From Curtobacterium sp. VKM Ac-2865 (GTDB lineage: Bacteria > Actinomycetota > Actinomycetes > Actinomycetales > Microbacteriaceae), in the NCBI RefSeq assembly GCF_015350905.1, contig NZ_JADKRZ010000002.1:1-64000 (forward strand): 64,000 bases of DNA, read 5' to 3'. The notes beneath the pieces are model-generated. The model had not been told where the DNA came from and made no database searches. It saw nothing but the letters and a program-made list of their open reading frames with translations. Made by a program: the position numbers and the translations under genes. Positions 1 through 9,841 of this stretch are shown here, one piece after another; positions within the stretch are counted from its first letter, which is position 1, and each line of letters begins with the position of its first letter.

Positions 1-297
1 AAGGCCGGCGACACCACCGTCACGCTGGAGAACTTCGTCGTGAACCCCGGCTCCTCCAAGCTCTACGGCGACGTCCTGGTCAACGGTGAAGTCGCCGCGC
101 CGAACGCGTACCTGTTCTCCCTCCACGGTGGTTCGCTGAAGGCCCTGCAGCTCGAGGGTGACAACGCGATCCTGACCGGCACCACCGTCCACGTCTCCGC
201 CGACGCCGCGAAGCTGCTCAACAGCACCTTCAAGACCGACGCCGTCAAGGTAGGCCTCCTCGTCGGCACCGCCACGATCACCGCCCAGATCAAGTAA
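1..297 (+). CDS. C-terminal fragment of a secreted or surface protein (5' end outside window)
   Basis: The reading frame is open from base 1, so the gene starts upstream of the window; only the last 98 residues are seen. The fragment is rich in Val, Thr, Gly and Leu with alternating hydrophobic residues, as in beta-sandwich extracellular domains, and it lacks cysteine and any membrane anchor at its end. It resembles the repeat domains of large exported actinobacterial proteins (segments such as VTLENFVVNPGS and LLVGTATITAQIK), but I cannot name the family. A strong hairpin follows 35 bases after the stop, so it is probably the last gene of its transcript. Function unknown; a secreted location is inferred from composition only. 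Confidence 0.6.
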   Translation, partial: KAGDTTVTLENFVVNPGSSKLYGDVLVNGEVAAPNAYLFSLHGGSLKALQLEGDNAILTGTTVHVSADAAKLLNSTFKTDAVKVGLLVGTATITAQIK

Positions 298-332
298 CAC
301 CCCCGCGGGATCACCCGCACAGCACCACCACC

Positions 333-367
333 GAGAACGCCGTCCCCTCCCCGGGGGCGGCGTTCTC
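333..367 (+). terminator. Hairpin terminator after the first gene
   Basis: A perfect 10-bp inverted repeat (GAGAACGCCG with CGGCGTTCTC), with further C/G pairing towards the loop, lies 35 bases after the stop codon. There is no clear U-tract, as is common in high-GC actinobacteria. Confidence 0.7.
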
Positions 368-370
368 TGC

Positions 371-723
371 GTCCCCCCACCCCACAGCGTCCCGACGCCA
401 CGGGTCCGGCGCACCGCGGTCCCCCGGACGACGGTTTCCCTCCACGTCGATGACGGATCCGGTTCTCTCCGCCCGAGATTCCCGAACCAGATCCGTCACC
501 CCGCTCGCGACAGACCACCCCAGCCGCCGACCGGGGCACCGGACGAACGACCCACCACGCGCGGACCGACCCACGTCACCCGCGATGGGAAGTGGAATCG
601 CGCGTCGGAGGTCGGAACGAACGACCCCCGACGCGCGAAAGGACCCGCCACGCGCGAAAGGACTTGAGACGCGCGGAACGACCGACTCCACGGGAGCTGC
701 CGGCGACGAGCCGCGCACAGGTG
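371..723. other. Intergenic spacer with short GC-rich direct repeats
   Basis: No convincing gene is seen. Between about 543 and 682 there are imperfect copies of a GACGCGCGAAAGGAC-like word (clear copies at 630-644 and 650-664, a diverged one at 668-682). ORFs here are antisense or frame shadows with no ribosome binding site. Confidence 0.5.
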
Positions 724-1149
724 TCAGGCGTCGAAGCGGGTGCCCGTCGGGTTCGACGGCAGCAGGAACATCACGAACAGCACGAGCGACCCGATGCCGG
801 GCACGACGTGGAGGAACTGCCAGAAGCCGGAGCGGTTCGTGTCGTGCAGCCGACGGGCGCCGAGCGCGAGGGACCCGACCAGCGTCACGACGACCCACAG
901 CACGAACAGGTAGGACCCGACCGGGTTCTCCAGCAGCGGGCTGTCGGGCGTGAACGCCTGCGGCACGAGCTGCAGCACCAGGCCGATCCCCAGCGACGTG
1001 ATCCACCACCACCAGAACTCCGAGCGCGAGGCCCGTCCGGTGAACACGGTGTACTTCCGCCAGAAGCGCCGGAGCGCCTCGGTGAAGGGCGCACCGACGA
1101 AGGGGTCCCGGAGGGCCACACCGCCGGGCTGCGGGCTGTCGTCACTCAT
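724..1149 (-). CDS. DUF805 family membrane protein
   Basis: Small integral membrane protein of 141 residues. It carries the two DUF805 hallmarks: an aromatic run after a short Arg-rich segment (FTGRASRSEFWWWW, about residues 35-48) and ARRLHDTNRSGFW near residue 97. Three to four hydrophobic segments are visible. The start is placed at MSDDSP; a longer ORF upstream begins inside the neighbouring hairpin and has no ribosome site. The family's biochemical role is not established. It lies downstream of the ABC exporter pair on the same strand, but the perfect hairpin at 1195-1230 separates them, so it is probably transcribed alone. Confidence 0.85.
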   Translation of the reverse strand: MSDDSPQPGGVALRDPFVGAPFTEALRRFWRKYTVFTGRASRSEFWWWWITSLGIGLVLQLVPQAFTPDSPLLENPVGSYLFVLWVVVTLVGSLALGARRLHDTNRSGFWQFLHVVPGIGSLVLFVMFLLPSNPTGTRFDA

Positions 1150-1194
1150 GCGCCAACCCAACCACGTGCGGATGAGGGGTTCGCGCCCCCGCAC

Positions 1195-1230
1195 GCACAT
1201 CGCGCCCCGTCAGGACGGGGCGCGATGTGC
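1195..1230 (-). terminator. Perfect 17-bp hairpin after the ABC exporter operon
   Basis: Two perfect 17-base arms (GCACATCGCGCCCCGTC and its complement) with a 2-base loop. It lies 38 bases past the stop of the downstream exporter gene and before the DUF805 gene on the same strand, so it probably ends the exporter transcript. Confidence 0.8.
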
Positions 1231-1268
1231 GGAGCGGGGCGCGATCCACGAGGGATCACCGTCGGGCC

Positions 1269-3173
1269 CTACACGAGCGAGTCGCGCCAGGCCGCGTGCA
1301 GCTGGGCGAAGCGCCCCGTGCCCGCGATGAGGTCGGCCGGCGTGCCGTCCTCGACGATCATCCCGTGCTCCATCACGAGCACCCGGTGGGCGATCGCGAC
1401 GGTGGACAGCCGGTGCGCGATGATCACGGCGGTGCGGTCGGCGAGCAGGGTCTCGAGGCCCTCCTGCACCAGCCGCTCCGACGGGATGTCGAGCGACGCT
1501 GTGGCCTCGTCGAGGATGAGCACCTTCGGGTCCGCGATGAACGCCCGCGCGAACGAGAGCAGCTGGCGCTGGCCCGCGGACACACGACCGCCGCGCTTGT
1601 TCACGTCGGTGTCGTACCCGTCGGGCAGCGCCATGATGAACTCGTGTGCGCCGACCGCCTTGGCAGAGGACTCGATCTCGGCCCGCGACGCCCCGGGCTT
1701 GCCGAGCGCGATGTTGTCCGCGACGGTGCCGGAGAACAAGTAGGCCTCTTGTGTGACCATGACGATCGCGCGGCGCATGTCGTTCGTGTCGAGGTCACGC
1801 AGGTCCACGCCGTCGAGCTGCACCGAGCCCTGGGTCGGGTCGTAGAAGCGCGCCATGAGCTTGGCGAGCGTCGACTTGCCCGCACCCGTCGACCCGACCA
1901 GCGCGATCGTCTGCCCGGACGGGATGTGCAGGTCGAACGCCGGCAGCACGACCTTGCCCTTGTTGTAGGCGAACACGACGTCGTCGAAGTCCATCTTGCC
2001 GCGGGCGTCGGCCAGCTTGGTCGGCTTCGCGGGGTCCGGCACGCTCGGACGTTCCTCGAGCACGCCGGAGATCTTCTCCATCGCGGCCGAGGCCGACTGG
2101 TACCCGTTGTAGAACATCGCGAGTTCCTGCGCCGGGTCGAAGAAGCGCTTGGCGTACAGCGCGACCGCGAGCAGCGCACCGACCTCGAGCGTCCCGCCGA
2201 CGACCCGGAAGCCACCGACGATGACGACCGCGGCGAGCGTGGCGTTGCCGATGAGCACGAGCACCGGGTCGAAGGTCCCGAACAGGTTGAACACCTTCGT
2301 GTTCGAGACCCGGTAGTCCTCGACGAACCCGCCGTACTCGTCCCGGTTGCGGGACTCCTTGCGGAAGGCCTGCACCGCGCGGATGCCCGTCATGGTCTCG
2401 ACGAAGTGCACGATGACGCGCGCCGAGGCCACCCGGGTGGCACGGAACAGCGTCTGCGAGTTCGTCTGGAACCAGCGGATCAGGAACCACAGCGGCACGA
2501 GTGACACCGCGAGCACCAGGCCCGAGGTCGGGTCGAGTACCACGAGCGCCACCGCGGTGAATGCCATGTAGAGCACGCCCTGGATGAGCTGGTTCAGCCC
2601 GGAGTCGAGGAGCTCGCGGATGGAGTCCAGGTCACTCGTCTGGCGCGAGATGATCCGACCGGACGTGTAGGTCTCGTGGAACTCGAGCGACAGCCGCTGC
2701 GTGTGCAGGAACACCCGCTTGCGCAGGTCGAACAGGATCGCCTGGCTGATCCGGGCCGCGAGCACGGTGTACCACGCGGTCAGGACGGCACCGAGGACCG
2801 CGACGACGATGTACGTCGCCACGACCGCGAACGCCGGCACCCAGTCGTTCTGGTCCAGGACCGCCGGCAGGGCGTTGTCGATGCCCCACGCGATGAGCGC
2901 CGGACCGGCGACGGTGCCGGCGGTCGAGACGACCACGACGACCCCAAGCAGGACCAGGCGCGCCTTCAGCGGTGCGGCGAGGGACCCGAGCAGGGCGAGG
3001 GACCGGCGCCGCAGGCGCTTGCTCTCCGCCTTGGTGAAGTCCTCGCGCTCCTCGCCGCGCACCCCGAGCGTGGTGATGGATGCGGTCACCGGTGCGGAAG
3101 TCTGCGAGGCCTCCGTGGTGTCGTCGACGGCAGCCGTGCCTCCAGGCAGGTTCTGATCAGTCTGCTGGCTCAT
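1269..3173 (-). CDS. ABC exporter half-transporter, catalytically complete subunit
   Basis: Type IV (B-family) exporter subunit of 634 residues. It has a long charged N-terminal extension (about 75 residues), a six-helix membrane domain (to about residue 370) and a C-terminal ATPase. Walker A is GSTGAGKST (about 427-435), the signature is VSAGQRQ in place of LSGGQ (about 535), and Walker B is [12 protein letters not shown] with the catalytic Glu present. The start overlaps the stop of the upstream exporter gene by 4 bases (ATGA), so the two are translationally coupled and should form a heterodimer. Because the partner lacks the catalytic Glu and this protein has the altered signature, the pair fits the asymmetric-site exporters (BmrCD, TM287/288 type). 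Substrate unknown; drug or lipid export is typical of the family. Confidence 0.9.
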   Translation of the reverse strand: MSQQTDQNLPGGTAAVDDTTEASQTSAPVTASITTLGVRGEEREDFTKAESKRLRRRSLALLGSLAAPLKARLVLLGVVVVVSTAGTVAGPALIAWGIDNALPAVLDQNDWVPAFAVVATYIVVAVLGAVLTAWYTVLAARISQAILFDLRKRVFLHTQRLSLEFHETYTSGRIISRQTSDLDSIRELLDSGLNQLIQGVLYMAFTAVALVVLDPTSGLVLAVSLVPLWFLIRWFQTNSQTLFRATRVASARVIVHFVETMTGIRAVQAFRKESRNRDEYGGFVEDYRVSNTKVFNLFGTFDPVLVLIGNATLAAVVIVGGFRVVGGTLEVGALLAVALYAKRFFDPAQELAMFYNGYQSASAAMEKISGVLEERPSVPDPAKPTKLADARGKMDFDDVVFAYNKGKVVLPAFDLHIPSGQTIALVGSTGAGKSTLAKLMARFYDPTQGSVQLDGVDLRDLDTNDMRRAIVMVTQEAYLFSGTVADNIALGKPGASRAEIESSAKAVGAHEFIMALPDGYDTDVNKRGGRVSAGQRQLLSFARAFIADPKVLILDEATASLDIPSERLVQEGLETLLADRTAVIIAHRLSTVAIAHRVLVMEHGMIVEDGTPADLIAGTGRFAQLHAAWRDSLV

Positions 3174-4978
3174 GCCATCGCCTCCTCTCGTGCGGTCGCG
3201 TCGTCGTCGTCGAGCGACGAGATGACGTAGCGGTAGTGGTCGTTCGTGGCCATCAGCTCCGAGTGGGTGCCGACGGCCGTGATGACGCCGTTCTCCATGA
3301 GCGCGACGCGGTCCGCGAGCGTGACCGTCGACGGACGGTGCGCCACGATGAGCGACGTCGTCTCGGCGAGGACCCGGCGCAGGCCGGCCTCGACCCGGGC
3401 CTCGGTGTCGACGTCGAGCGCCGACAGCGGGTCGTCGAGGACGAGCACCGAGGGCCGCGCGGCGATCGCACGGGCGAGCGCCAGCCGCTGCCGCTGCCCG
3501 CCGGAGAGGGACAGGCCCTCTTCCCCGACGCGGGTGTCGACGCCGTCGGGCAGGTCGTCCACGAAGGACGCCTGCGCGATGTCGAGCGCCTCGCGCATCA
3601 GCGCCTCGGCCTCGTCACCCGTCACGTCCGGGCGACCGAGCAGCACGTTCTGCCGCACGGTCGTCGAGAACAGCGTGGCGTCCTCGAAGGCGACGCCGAC
3701 GTGGCGCCGCAGTTCCTCGCGGGTGAGGTCGCGGATGTCGACGCCGTCGATCGTGACCGAGCCGCCGGTCACGTCGTACAGCCGGGGCACGAGCGAGAGC
3801 AGCGTGGTCTTGCCGCAGCCGGTCAGACCGACCAGTGCCATCGTCTCGCCGGGCTCGAGCCGCAGTTCGACCCCGTTGATCAGGTCCGGGTACTGCGCGG
3901 CGGAGTCCTGGTAGCGGAAGTGCACGCCGTTGAAGGCGAGTGCCCCGTGCGGCTCGGCGATCGTCTTCGGGTGCTCGGGGTCCGTGATCGTGTTCTCGGA
4001 GTCCATGACCTCGAAGAAGCGGTCGACCGCGGTGCGCGTGTCGAACGTCATCGAGAGCAGGAAGCCGATCGACTCGATCGGGAAGCGGAGCACCGTCGCG
4101 GTGGCGAAGAACGCGAACAGCTGGCCGACGGTCATCTCGCCCTGCGACGCCAGCCAGATGCCGGCGAGCAGGCAGAGCGCGAACGCGACGTCCGGCACGA
4201 GCAGCAGCCACAGCCAGATGCTCGCGACGGCCTTCGCCTTCTTGATCTCGGTGCCGCGGAGGGCCTCGGCCTGCTCGCTGAACTCCTCGAGCTTGTAGCC
4301 GCCACGACCGAACGCCTTGAGCACGCGGATGCCGTGCACCGACTGCTCGACGCTCGTCGCGAGGTCACCGACCTGGTCCTGGCTGCGGCGCGCGACGACG
4401 GAGTACCGACGTTCGAACAGCAGCCCGTTGATCCACAGCGGGATCGACGCGATCAGGAAGATCAGGCCGAGCAGCCACCCGAAGGTGAACAGCACGACGA
4501 ACCCGACGACGATCGTCACGAGGTTCACGACGAGCAGCACGACGCCGAACGCCAGCCACCGCCGGATCAGGGACAGGTCGGACACGGACCGGGACAGCAG
4601 CTGCCCGGACTCCCACCGGTCGTGGAACGCGACCGGCAGGTCCTGCAGCTTGGCGTACAGCGAGTTCCGCATGCTGGTCTCGATGCGGGTCGACGGACGC
4701 ATCACCAGCCGGCGGCGCGAGGCGATGAAGAAGGCCTCGAGCACACCGAGGGCGAGCACACCGAGCCCGGCGGGCCAGATCTGCGACGAGTCCTTCGACG
4801 ACATCGGGCCGTCGACGAGCCACTGCAGCACGTAGGGGATGGCGAGCGCCACCAGGGAGGCACCCATCGCGGCGGCCATGCCGGCGATGATGCGGCCCTG
4901 GTAGGGCTTCACGTAGGGGTGGATCCGCGCGATCGCGCGGAAGGTGGACGGGCGCGCCGTGGTGGGCGACTTGGACAT
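3170..4978 (-). CDS. ABC exporter half-transporter with degenerate Walker B
   Basis: Partner subunit of 602 residues and first gene of the pair. A six-helix membrane domain occupies about residues 20-315, followed by an ATPase. Walker A is GLTGCGKTT (about 383) and the signature is a canonical LSGGQRQR (about 490). Walker B reads [11 protein letters not shown], with Asp where the catalytic Glu is expected, so the ATP site formed by its own Walker motifs should be poorly hydrolytic. This pattern is known from heterodimeric exporters. The chosen start (MSKSPTT) has a GAGG motif about 10 bases upstream; an alternative ATG lies 15 bases earlier at 4993. The gene sits at the end of a roughly 470-base untranslated leader that contains a possible leader ORF. 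Confidence 0.9.
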   Translation of the reverse strand: MSKSPTTARPSTFRAIARIHPYVKPYQGRIIAGMAAAMGASLVALAIPYVLQWLVDGPMSSKDSSQIWPAGLGVLALGVLEAFFIASRRRLVMRPSTRIETSMRNSLYAKLQDLPVAFHDRWESGQLLSRSVSDLSLIRRWLAFGVVLLVVNLVTIVVGFVVLFTFGWLLGLIFLIASIPLWINGLLFERRYSVVARRSQDQVGDLATSVEQSVHGIRVLKAFGRGGYKLEEFSEQAEALRGTEIKKAKAVASIWLWLLLVPDVAFALCLLAGIWLASQGEMTVGQLFAFFATATVLRFPIESIGFLLSMTFDTRTAVDRFFEVMDSENTITDPEHPKTIAEPHGALAFNGVHFRYQDSAAQYPDLINGVELRLEPGETMALVGLTGCGKTTLLSLVPRLYDVTGGSVTIDGVDIRDLTREELRRHVGVAFEDATLFSTTVRQNVLLGRPDVTGDEAEALMREALDIAQASFVDDLPDGVDTRVGEEGLSLSGGQRQRLALARAIAARPSVLVLDDPLSALDVDTEARVEAGLRRVLAETTSLIVAHRPSTVTLADRVALMENGVITAVGTHSELMATNDHYRYVISSLDDDDATAREEAMA

Positions 4979-5247
4979 GCGTTGCGTCCTCATGCGTCAG
5001 CCGGGTACCCCGGGTCGGGCCGTCCGAGCGCCGCCCTGGTGGGGGCGTCGCCGGTCCGGCACCGGCCTGGAGGCTCGGTGTGCGTTGCGTGGTCATCATC
5101 GGCCGGGCGCGTGGTCGCGCCTCCGCCGTCACGCGTGTGACGTCGGTCGGGCCGGAGGGCACCGGGGGACTCGTCGTCCCTCGGGGATCCTGCGGGTGGT
5201 ACGCGTCGTCGTGGTTGCAGCGACGCGCGGCCGTGGGAACGGCCTGA

Positions 5248-5370
5248 CTAGACGGCGGCCGCCACTCGTCGTCGCGGCGCGGGAGTGGTCCCACGTGCGG
5301 GAGTGGTCCCCACGGCGGACGCCAGACCTGCACGGGCGGGCGTCGCCTCGGATCGGGTCATGTCGTCCAT
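5248..5370 (-). CDS. Possible 40-codon leader ORF upstream of the ABC exporter
   Basis: A short ORF lies in the exporter leader, preceded by GGAG five bases before its ATG. It encodes a 40-residue peptide starting MDDMTRSEATPARAG. Inside it, two tandem copies of GTTPAR/GTTPAP arise from a repeated GGGACCACTCCC word, and three consecutive CGA arginine codons lie five codons before the stop; CGA is normally uncommon in such GC-rich genomes. A hairpin begins a few bases after the stop. The peptide has no recognisable family. It may be a regulatory leader peptide (translation attenuation) or chance. Position and ribosome site support it; conservation is unknown. Confidence 0.35.
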   Translation of the reverse strand: MDDMTRSEATPARAGLASAVGTTPARGTTPAPRRRVAAAV

Positions 5371-5459
5371 CGTCACTCCAGTCGTCGTCATCGTCACCGT
5401 TGTGTCCGCGGTGCCACCGACCCCTGGGGGCCGTCGGCGGTGCTGTCGCGGAGCCTTAC

Positions 5460-5488
5460 AGGATATTCAGAGGGACTCCGCAGCGCAA
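5460..5488 (-). promoter_or_regulatory. Putative housekeeping promoter for the ABC exporter leader
   Basis: On the minus strand, TTGCGC (5483-5488) and TATCCT (5460-5465) are separated by exactly 17 bases, in one of the few AT-richer patches between purH and the exporter genes. Transcription would start near 5453, giving a leader of about 470 bases before the exporter ATG. Confidence 0.45.
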
Positions 5489-5511
5489 TGGGGTGCCACG
5501 ATTTGTTCACT

Positions 5512-7137
5512 TCAGTGGAAGAAGTGCCGCTCCCCGGTGAAGTACATGGTGACGCCGGCAGCCGAGGCCGCGGCGATCACTTCTTCGTCGCGGACGCTGC
5601 CGCCGGGCTGCGCGACCGCGCGGACCCCGGCGTCGAGCAGCACCTGCAGGCCGTCCGCGAACGGGAAGAACGCGTCCGAGGCCGCGACCGACCCGGCAGC
5701 ACGGTCACCGGCCCGGTTCACCGCGAGGTGGCAGGAGTCGACGCGGTTGACCTGGCCCATGCCGACCCCGACGCTCGCGCCGGCGTTCGCGAGCAGGATG
5801 CCGTTCGACTTCACCGCGCGGCTCGCCTTCCACGCGAAGGCGAGGTCCGCCAGGGTGGCATCGTCGGCGGGCTCCCCCGCGACGAGGTCCCACGTGGACT
5901 GGTCGAAGGCCGTGAAGCGGTCGGCGTCCTGCACGAGGAAGCCACCGGAGATCTGCTTGACCTCGCGCGGAGCCAGGGCGAAGTCGGCGGGCAGCGTGAG
6001 CAGGCGGATGTTCTTCTTCCGCGACAGGATCTCGAGCGCCTCGGGGTCGAAGCCCGGGGCGACGACGACCTCGGTGAAGATGTCCTTCACGGTCTCGGCC
6101 ATCGCCACGGTGACGGGACGGTTGGCGGCGATGACCCCGCCGAACGCCGACAGCGGGTCGCAGGCGTGGGCGGCGGCGTGCGCGGAGGCGATCGGGTCGA
6201 CCGCGTCAGCAGCCCCCACCGCGATGCCGCAGGGGTTGGCGTGCTTGATGATCGCCACGGCCGGCTCGGCGAAGTCGAACGCGGCTCGGACGGCCGCGTC
6301 GGCGTCGACGTAGTTGTTGTACGACATCTCCTTGCCGTGCAGCTGCGTCGCCTGCGCGATGCCTGTGCCACCGGCCTGCGTGTAGAGCGCAGCGGCCTGG
6401 TGGGCGTTCTCGCCGTAGCGGAGCGTCGCCGCGAGGTCGGCGCCGAACGACAGGTGCGACTCGAACGACCCGGGCGTCTCGAGGTCGTGTCCGATCGACT
6501 CGCCCTCGACCACGTCGGACGCGAAGTACGACGCCACGGCGGTGTCGTACGCGGCCGTGTGCGCGAAGGCCTGCGCGGCGAGGCGCTTGCGCAGCGCGAG
6601 CGTGGTGCCACCGGCGCGGACGGCCTCGACCACCTCGGCGTAGGACGACGGCGACACGACGATCGCGACGTTCGGGTGGTTCTTCGCGGACGCGCGGACC
6701 ATCGCCGGGCCGCCGATGTCGACGTTCTCGACGACCGTCGCGGTGTCGGCACCGGACGCCACCGTCTCGACGAACGGGTACAGGTTCACCACGACGAGCT
6801 CGAAGGCCGCGATGCCGAGGTCGGCGAGCTGCTGCTCGTGCGACTCGAGCCGCAGGTCGGCGAGGAGCCCGGCGTGCACGGCGGGGTGCAGGGTCTTCAC
6901 ACGGCCGTCGAGCGACTCCGGGAACCCGGTCACGCTCGCCACGTCGGTGACCGGGTAGCCGGCGTCGCGGATGGTCTGCGCCGTGGACCCGGTCGACACG
7001 AGCTCCACGCCGCTGTCGGCCAGGGCGCCGGCGAGCTCGAGCAGGCCGGACTTGTCGCTCACGGAGATGAGGGCACGCCGCACGGGGACGACGTCCCGGT
7101 CGCGGTAGAGGCTGGGGTCGGCTGCGTGCACGCTCAT
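5512..7137 (-). CDS. purH: Bifunctional AICAR transformylase / IMP cyclohydrolase
   Basis: Catalyses the last two steps of de novo IMP synthesis: formylation of AICAR with 10-formyl-THF, then ring closure. The 541-residue protein has the usual size. The N-terminal MGS-like cyclohydrolase domain starts at [13 protein letters not shown], and the transformylase domain contains KHANPCG and [10 protein letters not shown] near the C-terminus. The start MSVHAAD is chosen because its ATG overlaps the purN stop by 4 bases (ATGA); the ORF extends further upstream only as a frame shadow of purN. It forms a coupled operon with purN, and probably with the DUF6350 gene, in the same order as in mycobacteria. 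Confidence 0.97.
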   Translation of the reverse strand: MSVHAADPSLYRDRDVVPVRRALISVSDKSGLLELAGALADSGVELVSTGSTAQTIRDAGYPVTDVASVTGFPESLDGRVKTLHPAVHAGLLADLRLESHEQQLADLGIAAFELVVVNLYPFVETVASGADTATVVENVDIGGPAMVRASAKNHPNVAIVVSPSSYAEVVEAVRAGGTTLALRKRLAAQAFAHTAAYDTAVASYFASDVVEGESIGHDLETPGSFESHLSFGADLAATLRYGENAHQAAALYTQAGGTGIAQATQLHGKEMSYNNYVDADAAVRAAFDFAEPAVAIIKHANPCGIAVGAADAVDPIASAHAAAHACDPLSAFGGVIAANRPVTVAMAETVKDIFTEVVVAPGFDPEALEILSRKKNIRLLTLPADFALAPREVKQISGGFLVQDADRFTAFDQSTWDLVAGEPADDATLADLAFAWKASRAVKSNGILLANAGASVGVGMGQVNRVDSCHLAVNRAGDRAAGSVAASDAFFPFADGLQVLLDAGVRAVAQPGGSVRDEEVIAAASAAGVTMYFTGERHFFH

Positions 7138-7733
7138 GCGCTCGTGGTGCCCTTCAGGTCGGTGGTGCCGGTGGCGATGTCGAGGATGGTCTGGATGAGC
7201 AGGCGGCGCTCGACCGGCTTGATGCGGTCGTGCAGCGTCGACTCGGAGTCGCCCGGCAGCACCGGGACGCGCTCCTGGGCCAGGATCGGGCCGCTGTCGA
7301 CGCCGTCGTCGACCTTGATGACGCTGGCGCCGGTCTCGGTGACCCCCGCGGCGAGGGCGTCCCGCACACCGTGCGCCCCGGGGAACTCGGGCAGGTACGC
7401 GGGGTGGGTGTTGATGATCCCGGGGCCGAACTCGGACACGACGGACGGGGGCAGCAGGCGCATCAACCCCGAGAGCACGAGGAGGTCGGGCGACCAGGGC
7501 CGGATCTGCTCGGCGAGCGCCTGGCCCCACTCGGCGCGGGAGTCGTACCGCGCGAACGGCACCGAGAACGTGGGGATCGAGTACTCCTCGCCCAGGCCGA
7601 GTCCGTCGGCGTCGCGGTCGGCACCGATCGCGACGACGCGGGCGGGGTAGTCGGCGTGCCGGGTCGCCTCGAGCAGGGCCCGGAGGTTCGAGCCGGCACC
7701 GGAGATCAGGACGACCAGTTCGAGCACGTCCAC
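7134..7733 (-). CDS. purN: Phosphoribosylglycinamide formyltransferase
   Basis: Transfers the formyl group of 10-formyl-THF to GAR in purine synthesis. The protein has 199 residues, typical for PurN. The N-terminal phosphate loop is [10 protein letters not shown], the catalytic Asn and His lie in [16 protein letters not shown], and the catalytic Asp lies in [10 protein letters not shown]. The start is a GTG. The stop overlaps the purH ATG by 4 bases, so the two proteins of the same pathway are translationally coupled. The DUF6350/PerM gene ends 33 bases upstream, an arrangement conserved in mycobacteria. Confidence 0.96.
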   Translation of the reverse strand: MDVLELVVLISGAGSNLRALLEATRHADYPARVVAIGADRDADGLGLGEEYSIPTFSVPFARYDSRAEWGQALAEQIRPWSPDLLVLSGLMRLLPPSVVSEFGPGIINTHPAYLPEFPGAHGVRDALAAGVTETGASVIKVDDGVDSGPILAQERVPVLPGDSESTLHDRIKPVERRLLIQTILDIATGTTDLKGTTSA

Positions 7734-7766
7734 CAGCCTAGCGGCGGGGTGCGCCGTGCGACGCCG

Positions 7767-9728
7767 TCAGCGGTCGCCCTGTGGACGGCGCCACCAGGGC
7801 AGCTCCTCGTCCGGCACCTGGTCGGTCTGGTCCCAGCGCTTCGTCGGACGGGTCGGAGCGGATGATGCCGTCGGGGTCGCCGGGGTCGCCGCCTGCTCGT
7901 CGACGTCGTCGCGTCCGGCGACGAACTCCTCGGTGCTCCAGGGGAACGCGGGCTGCTGGTCACGGGCCCCCGCCGCTTCGGGCGCCTCGGGGCGGTGCCG
8001 GTCCGGGCGGTCGTCCGGGGCACTGTCGACGCGTTCGGCATCGGCTCCGGTCACGCGGTCGCGCAGGCCCCCAGCACGCTCGCGCAGGCCGTTCGCCCGG
8101 CTCTTCAGCCCGTCGGCCCGTTGCACGAGGCCGTCGGCTCGCTGCCGCAGCCCGCCCGCGCGCTGCTTGAGCCCGCCGGCACGGTCGCGCACACCGTCGG
8201 CAGCACCGCGGAGCCGGTCACGCATGCCCCCGGCGCGATCGGCCGTGTCCGCGGGGACGTCGGCGACGCCGCCGGTCCGCGCCCAGTCCGGCAGCTCGAC
8301 GTCGTGGTCCGTGTCCTGCTCCGGCCGGGAGGCTCGTGGTGCGTCCGCCCCGCTGCCTGCGTGGTGCGCCTCCTCGACCACGAAGCGGTGCACGTCGGTG
8401 ATGCGCCCGGCGCCGGCGCGCTCGAGGGCGTCGAGGAGCGAGCCCTCTGCTGTGGAGTCCGCGGGCTCGTCGCTCTCGTGCCAGCGCTCGCGGGTCCAGG
8501 AGCGCTCGGGCAGCCGGACGAGGTCCTGCCCGACGGCGAGGGCGACGACCGCTGGCACGCCGACCTCGAGCGCGGCGAAGGCCCCGACGACCAGGGCGTG
8601 GGGTCCCACGTCGGCGAGACGACCGGGTCCGAACGACCCGGACGACACCCACGCGACCGCACCCGTCAGCACCCCGGCGACGATGCCGGTGGCCACACCC
8701 GCGAGTGCACGGTGCAGGGCGCTGTCGGCGGACCCGAGCGCGCGGACGAGCCGCGGACGCATGAGGCCGCCGGCCGCGAAGCCCGCCAGCACCGGCACGA
8801 GGACCCAGAGCAGGCCGAAGGTGTGCCCGGACGCCGGCAGCGCGCCGAACACGGGCAGGCCGGGGATCGGGCCGAGGGCGGTGCCGATCGGCGAGACGCT
8901 CGACCCGGTGCCGATGGCGAAGCCCGGACCGACGAGCCACGCGGTGGCCCACCCGACGAAGTCCGGCAGGAACGCGAGCTGCCCGACGGTCAGCGCGATG
9001 CCGCCGAGGAGTCCGGCGTGCGAGCGTTCGTAGAGCGTGATGACCTCGGCGAAGGACCCGAGGAGCAGGAAGCCGACCAGGACCCCGGCCGCGGCCACCA
9101 CGCACGCGGTGGCGGTGGTGCCGGCACGGAGCCCGAAACCGACGACCGCGCGCCAGACGACGGGAACCCGGTCGAGCTGGTCGAGCACGCGGGCCGTGAC
9201 GGGGTCGGGGTCGAGCCCGCGGCGCCGGCGGCAGACCTCGGCCGCGACGAGCGCCGGGATCCCGAACCACAGCGCGGGGAACACGATCGCCTGCCACACG
9301 CTCGGCCGGGTCGCGGCGGAGGTCGAGGACAGGGCCAGTCCGAGTCCGAGCAGGGCGACCACGGCCGTGCCGACGAGCACCCCGGTCACGCGGTGCTCCG
9401 TCTCGGCGAAGCGTCGGCCGGCCCGGGCGCCGAGCCAGACCGTCACGACCGCGAAGCCGAGCGCCGCGAGCGTCACCGGGATCGGGGCCGCGGCGCCGCT
9501 CACCCCGGAGGCCTTCGCGACCGTCGACCCCAGCACGAACGTCACGTCGACGCCGTGCCCGACGAGCCACACGCTGCCAGCGGCCTTCCAGAAGACGTCC
9601 CAGTCGACCTGCAGGCCGTACTCGAACCCCCAGAGCAGCGTGAGCGGCACCAGCGCGATGCCGACGCCCACGCCGACCGTCACGAGCGCCTCGACGGCGG
9701 CGAGCAGAGCGGTTCCCAGGCGGTTCAT
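7767..9728 (-). CDS. PerM-like DUF6350 membrane protein with heptad-repeat tail
   Basis: Polytopic membrane protein of 653 residues. About ten hydrophobic segments fill roughly the first 400 residues, followed by a hydrophilic tail. The position directly upstream of purN-purH and downstream of sucCD matches the mycobacterial gene for PerM (DUF6350), linked to cell-division persistence functions; the assignment rests on this synteny and the membrane pattern. The tail (about residues 495-560) contains six successive heptads of pattern A-(G/D/N)-G-L-x-x-R, such as AGGLKQR, AGGLRQR and ADGLVQR, predicted as an amphipathic, Arg-rich helix. The last 50 residues are acidic and proline-rich and end in PWWRRPQGDR. 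The cytoplasmic tail could bind membrane, nucleic acid or a division partner; that is inference. Confidence 0.8.
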   Translation of the reverse strand: MNRLGTALLAAVEALVTVGVGVGIALVPLTLLWGFEYGLQVDWDVFWKAAGSVWLVGHGVDVTFVLGSTVAKASGVSGAAAPIPVTLAALGFAVVTVWLGARAGRRFAETEHRVTGVLVGTAVVALLGLGLALSSTSAATRPSVWQAIVFPALWFGIPALVAAEVCRRRRGLDPDPVTARVLDQLDRVPVVWRAVVGFGLRAGTTATACVVAAAGVLVGFLLLGSFAEVITLYERSHAGLLGGIALTVGQLAFLPDFVGWATAWLVGPGFAIGTGSSVSPIGTALGPIPGLPVFGALPASGHTFGLLWVLVPVLAGFAAGGLMRPRLVRALGSADSALHRALAGVATGIVAGVLTGAVAWVSSGSFGPGRLADVGPHALVVGAFAALEVGVPAVVALAVGQDLVRLPERSWTRERWHESDEPADSTAEGSLLDALERAGAGRITDVHRFVVEEAHHAGSGADAPRASRPEQDTDHDVELPDWARTGGVADVPADTADRAGGMRDRLRGAADGVRDRAGGLKQRAGGLRQRADGLVQRADGLKSRANGLRERAGGLRDRVTGADAERVDSAPDDRPDRHRPEAPEAAGARDQQPAFPWSTEEFVAGRDDVDEQAATPATPTASSAPTRPTKRWDQTDQVPDEELPWWRRPQGDR

Positions 9729-9841
9729 CGCAGCGAGGATACGTGCCCCGCCGGGCAGGTCGGCGATGCCGCGCGGCTCCTGTGGAGAGTCAGCAGCGCG
9801 AGTCCCCGGGAGTCACCGGCGCCGCCGCCGTGCGTGCCCCG

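Larger units (their letters stand above)
4979..5511. other. Long leader region of the ABC exporter operon
   Basis: About 530 bases lie between purH and the exporter pair. On the minus strand the region holds a promoter (5460-5488), a 40-codon ORF (5248-5370), a hairpin just after it (arms GGCCGT and ACGGCC, 5229-5244), an inverted repeat CGTCAC-N4-GTGACG (5128-5143), and one copy of the dispersed CTGGAGGCTCGG repeat (5067-5080). The layout suggests regulation in the 5' leader, but that is inference. Confidence 0.5.

Noticed and set aside
7138..7530. N-terminal extension of the purH frame
   Set aside because: It overlaps purN in another frame, has no homology-like character, and the ATG overlapping the purN stop gives the conserved N-terminus.
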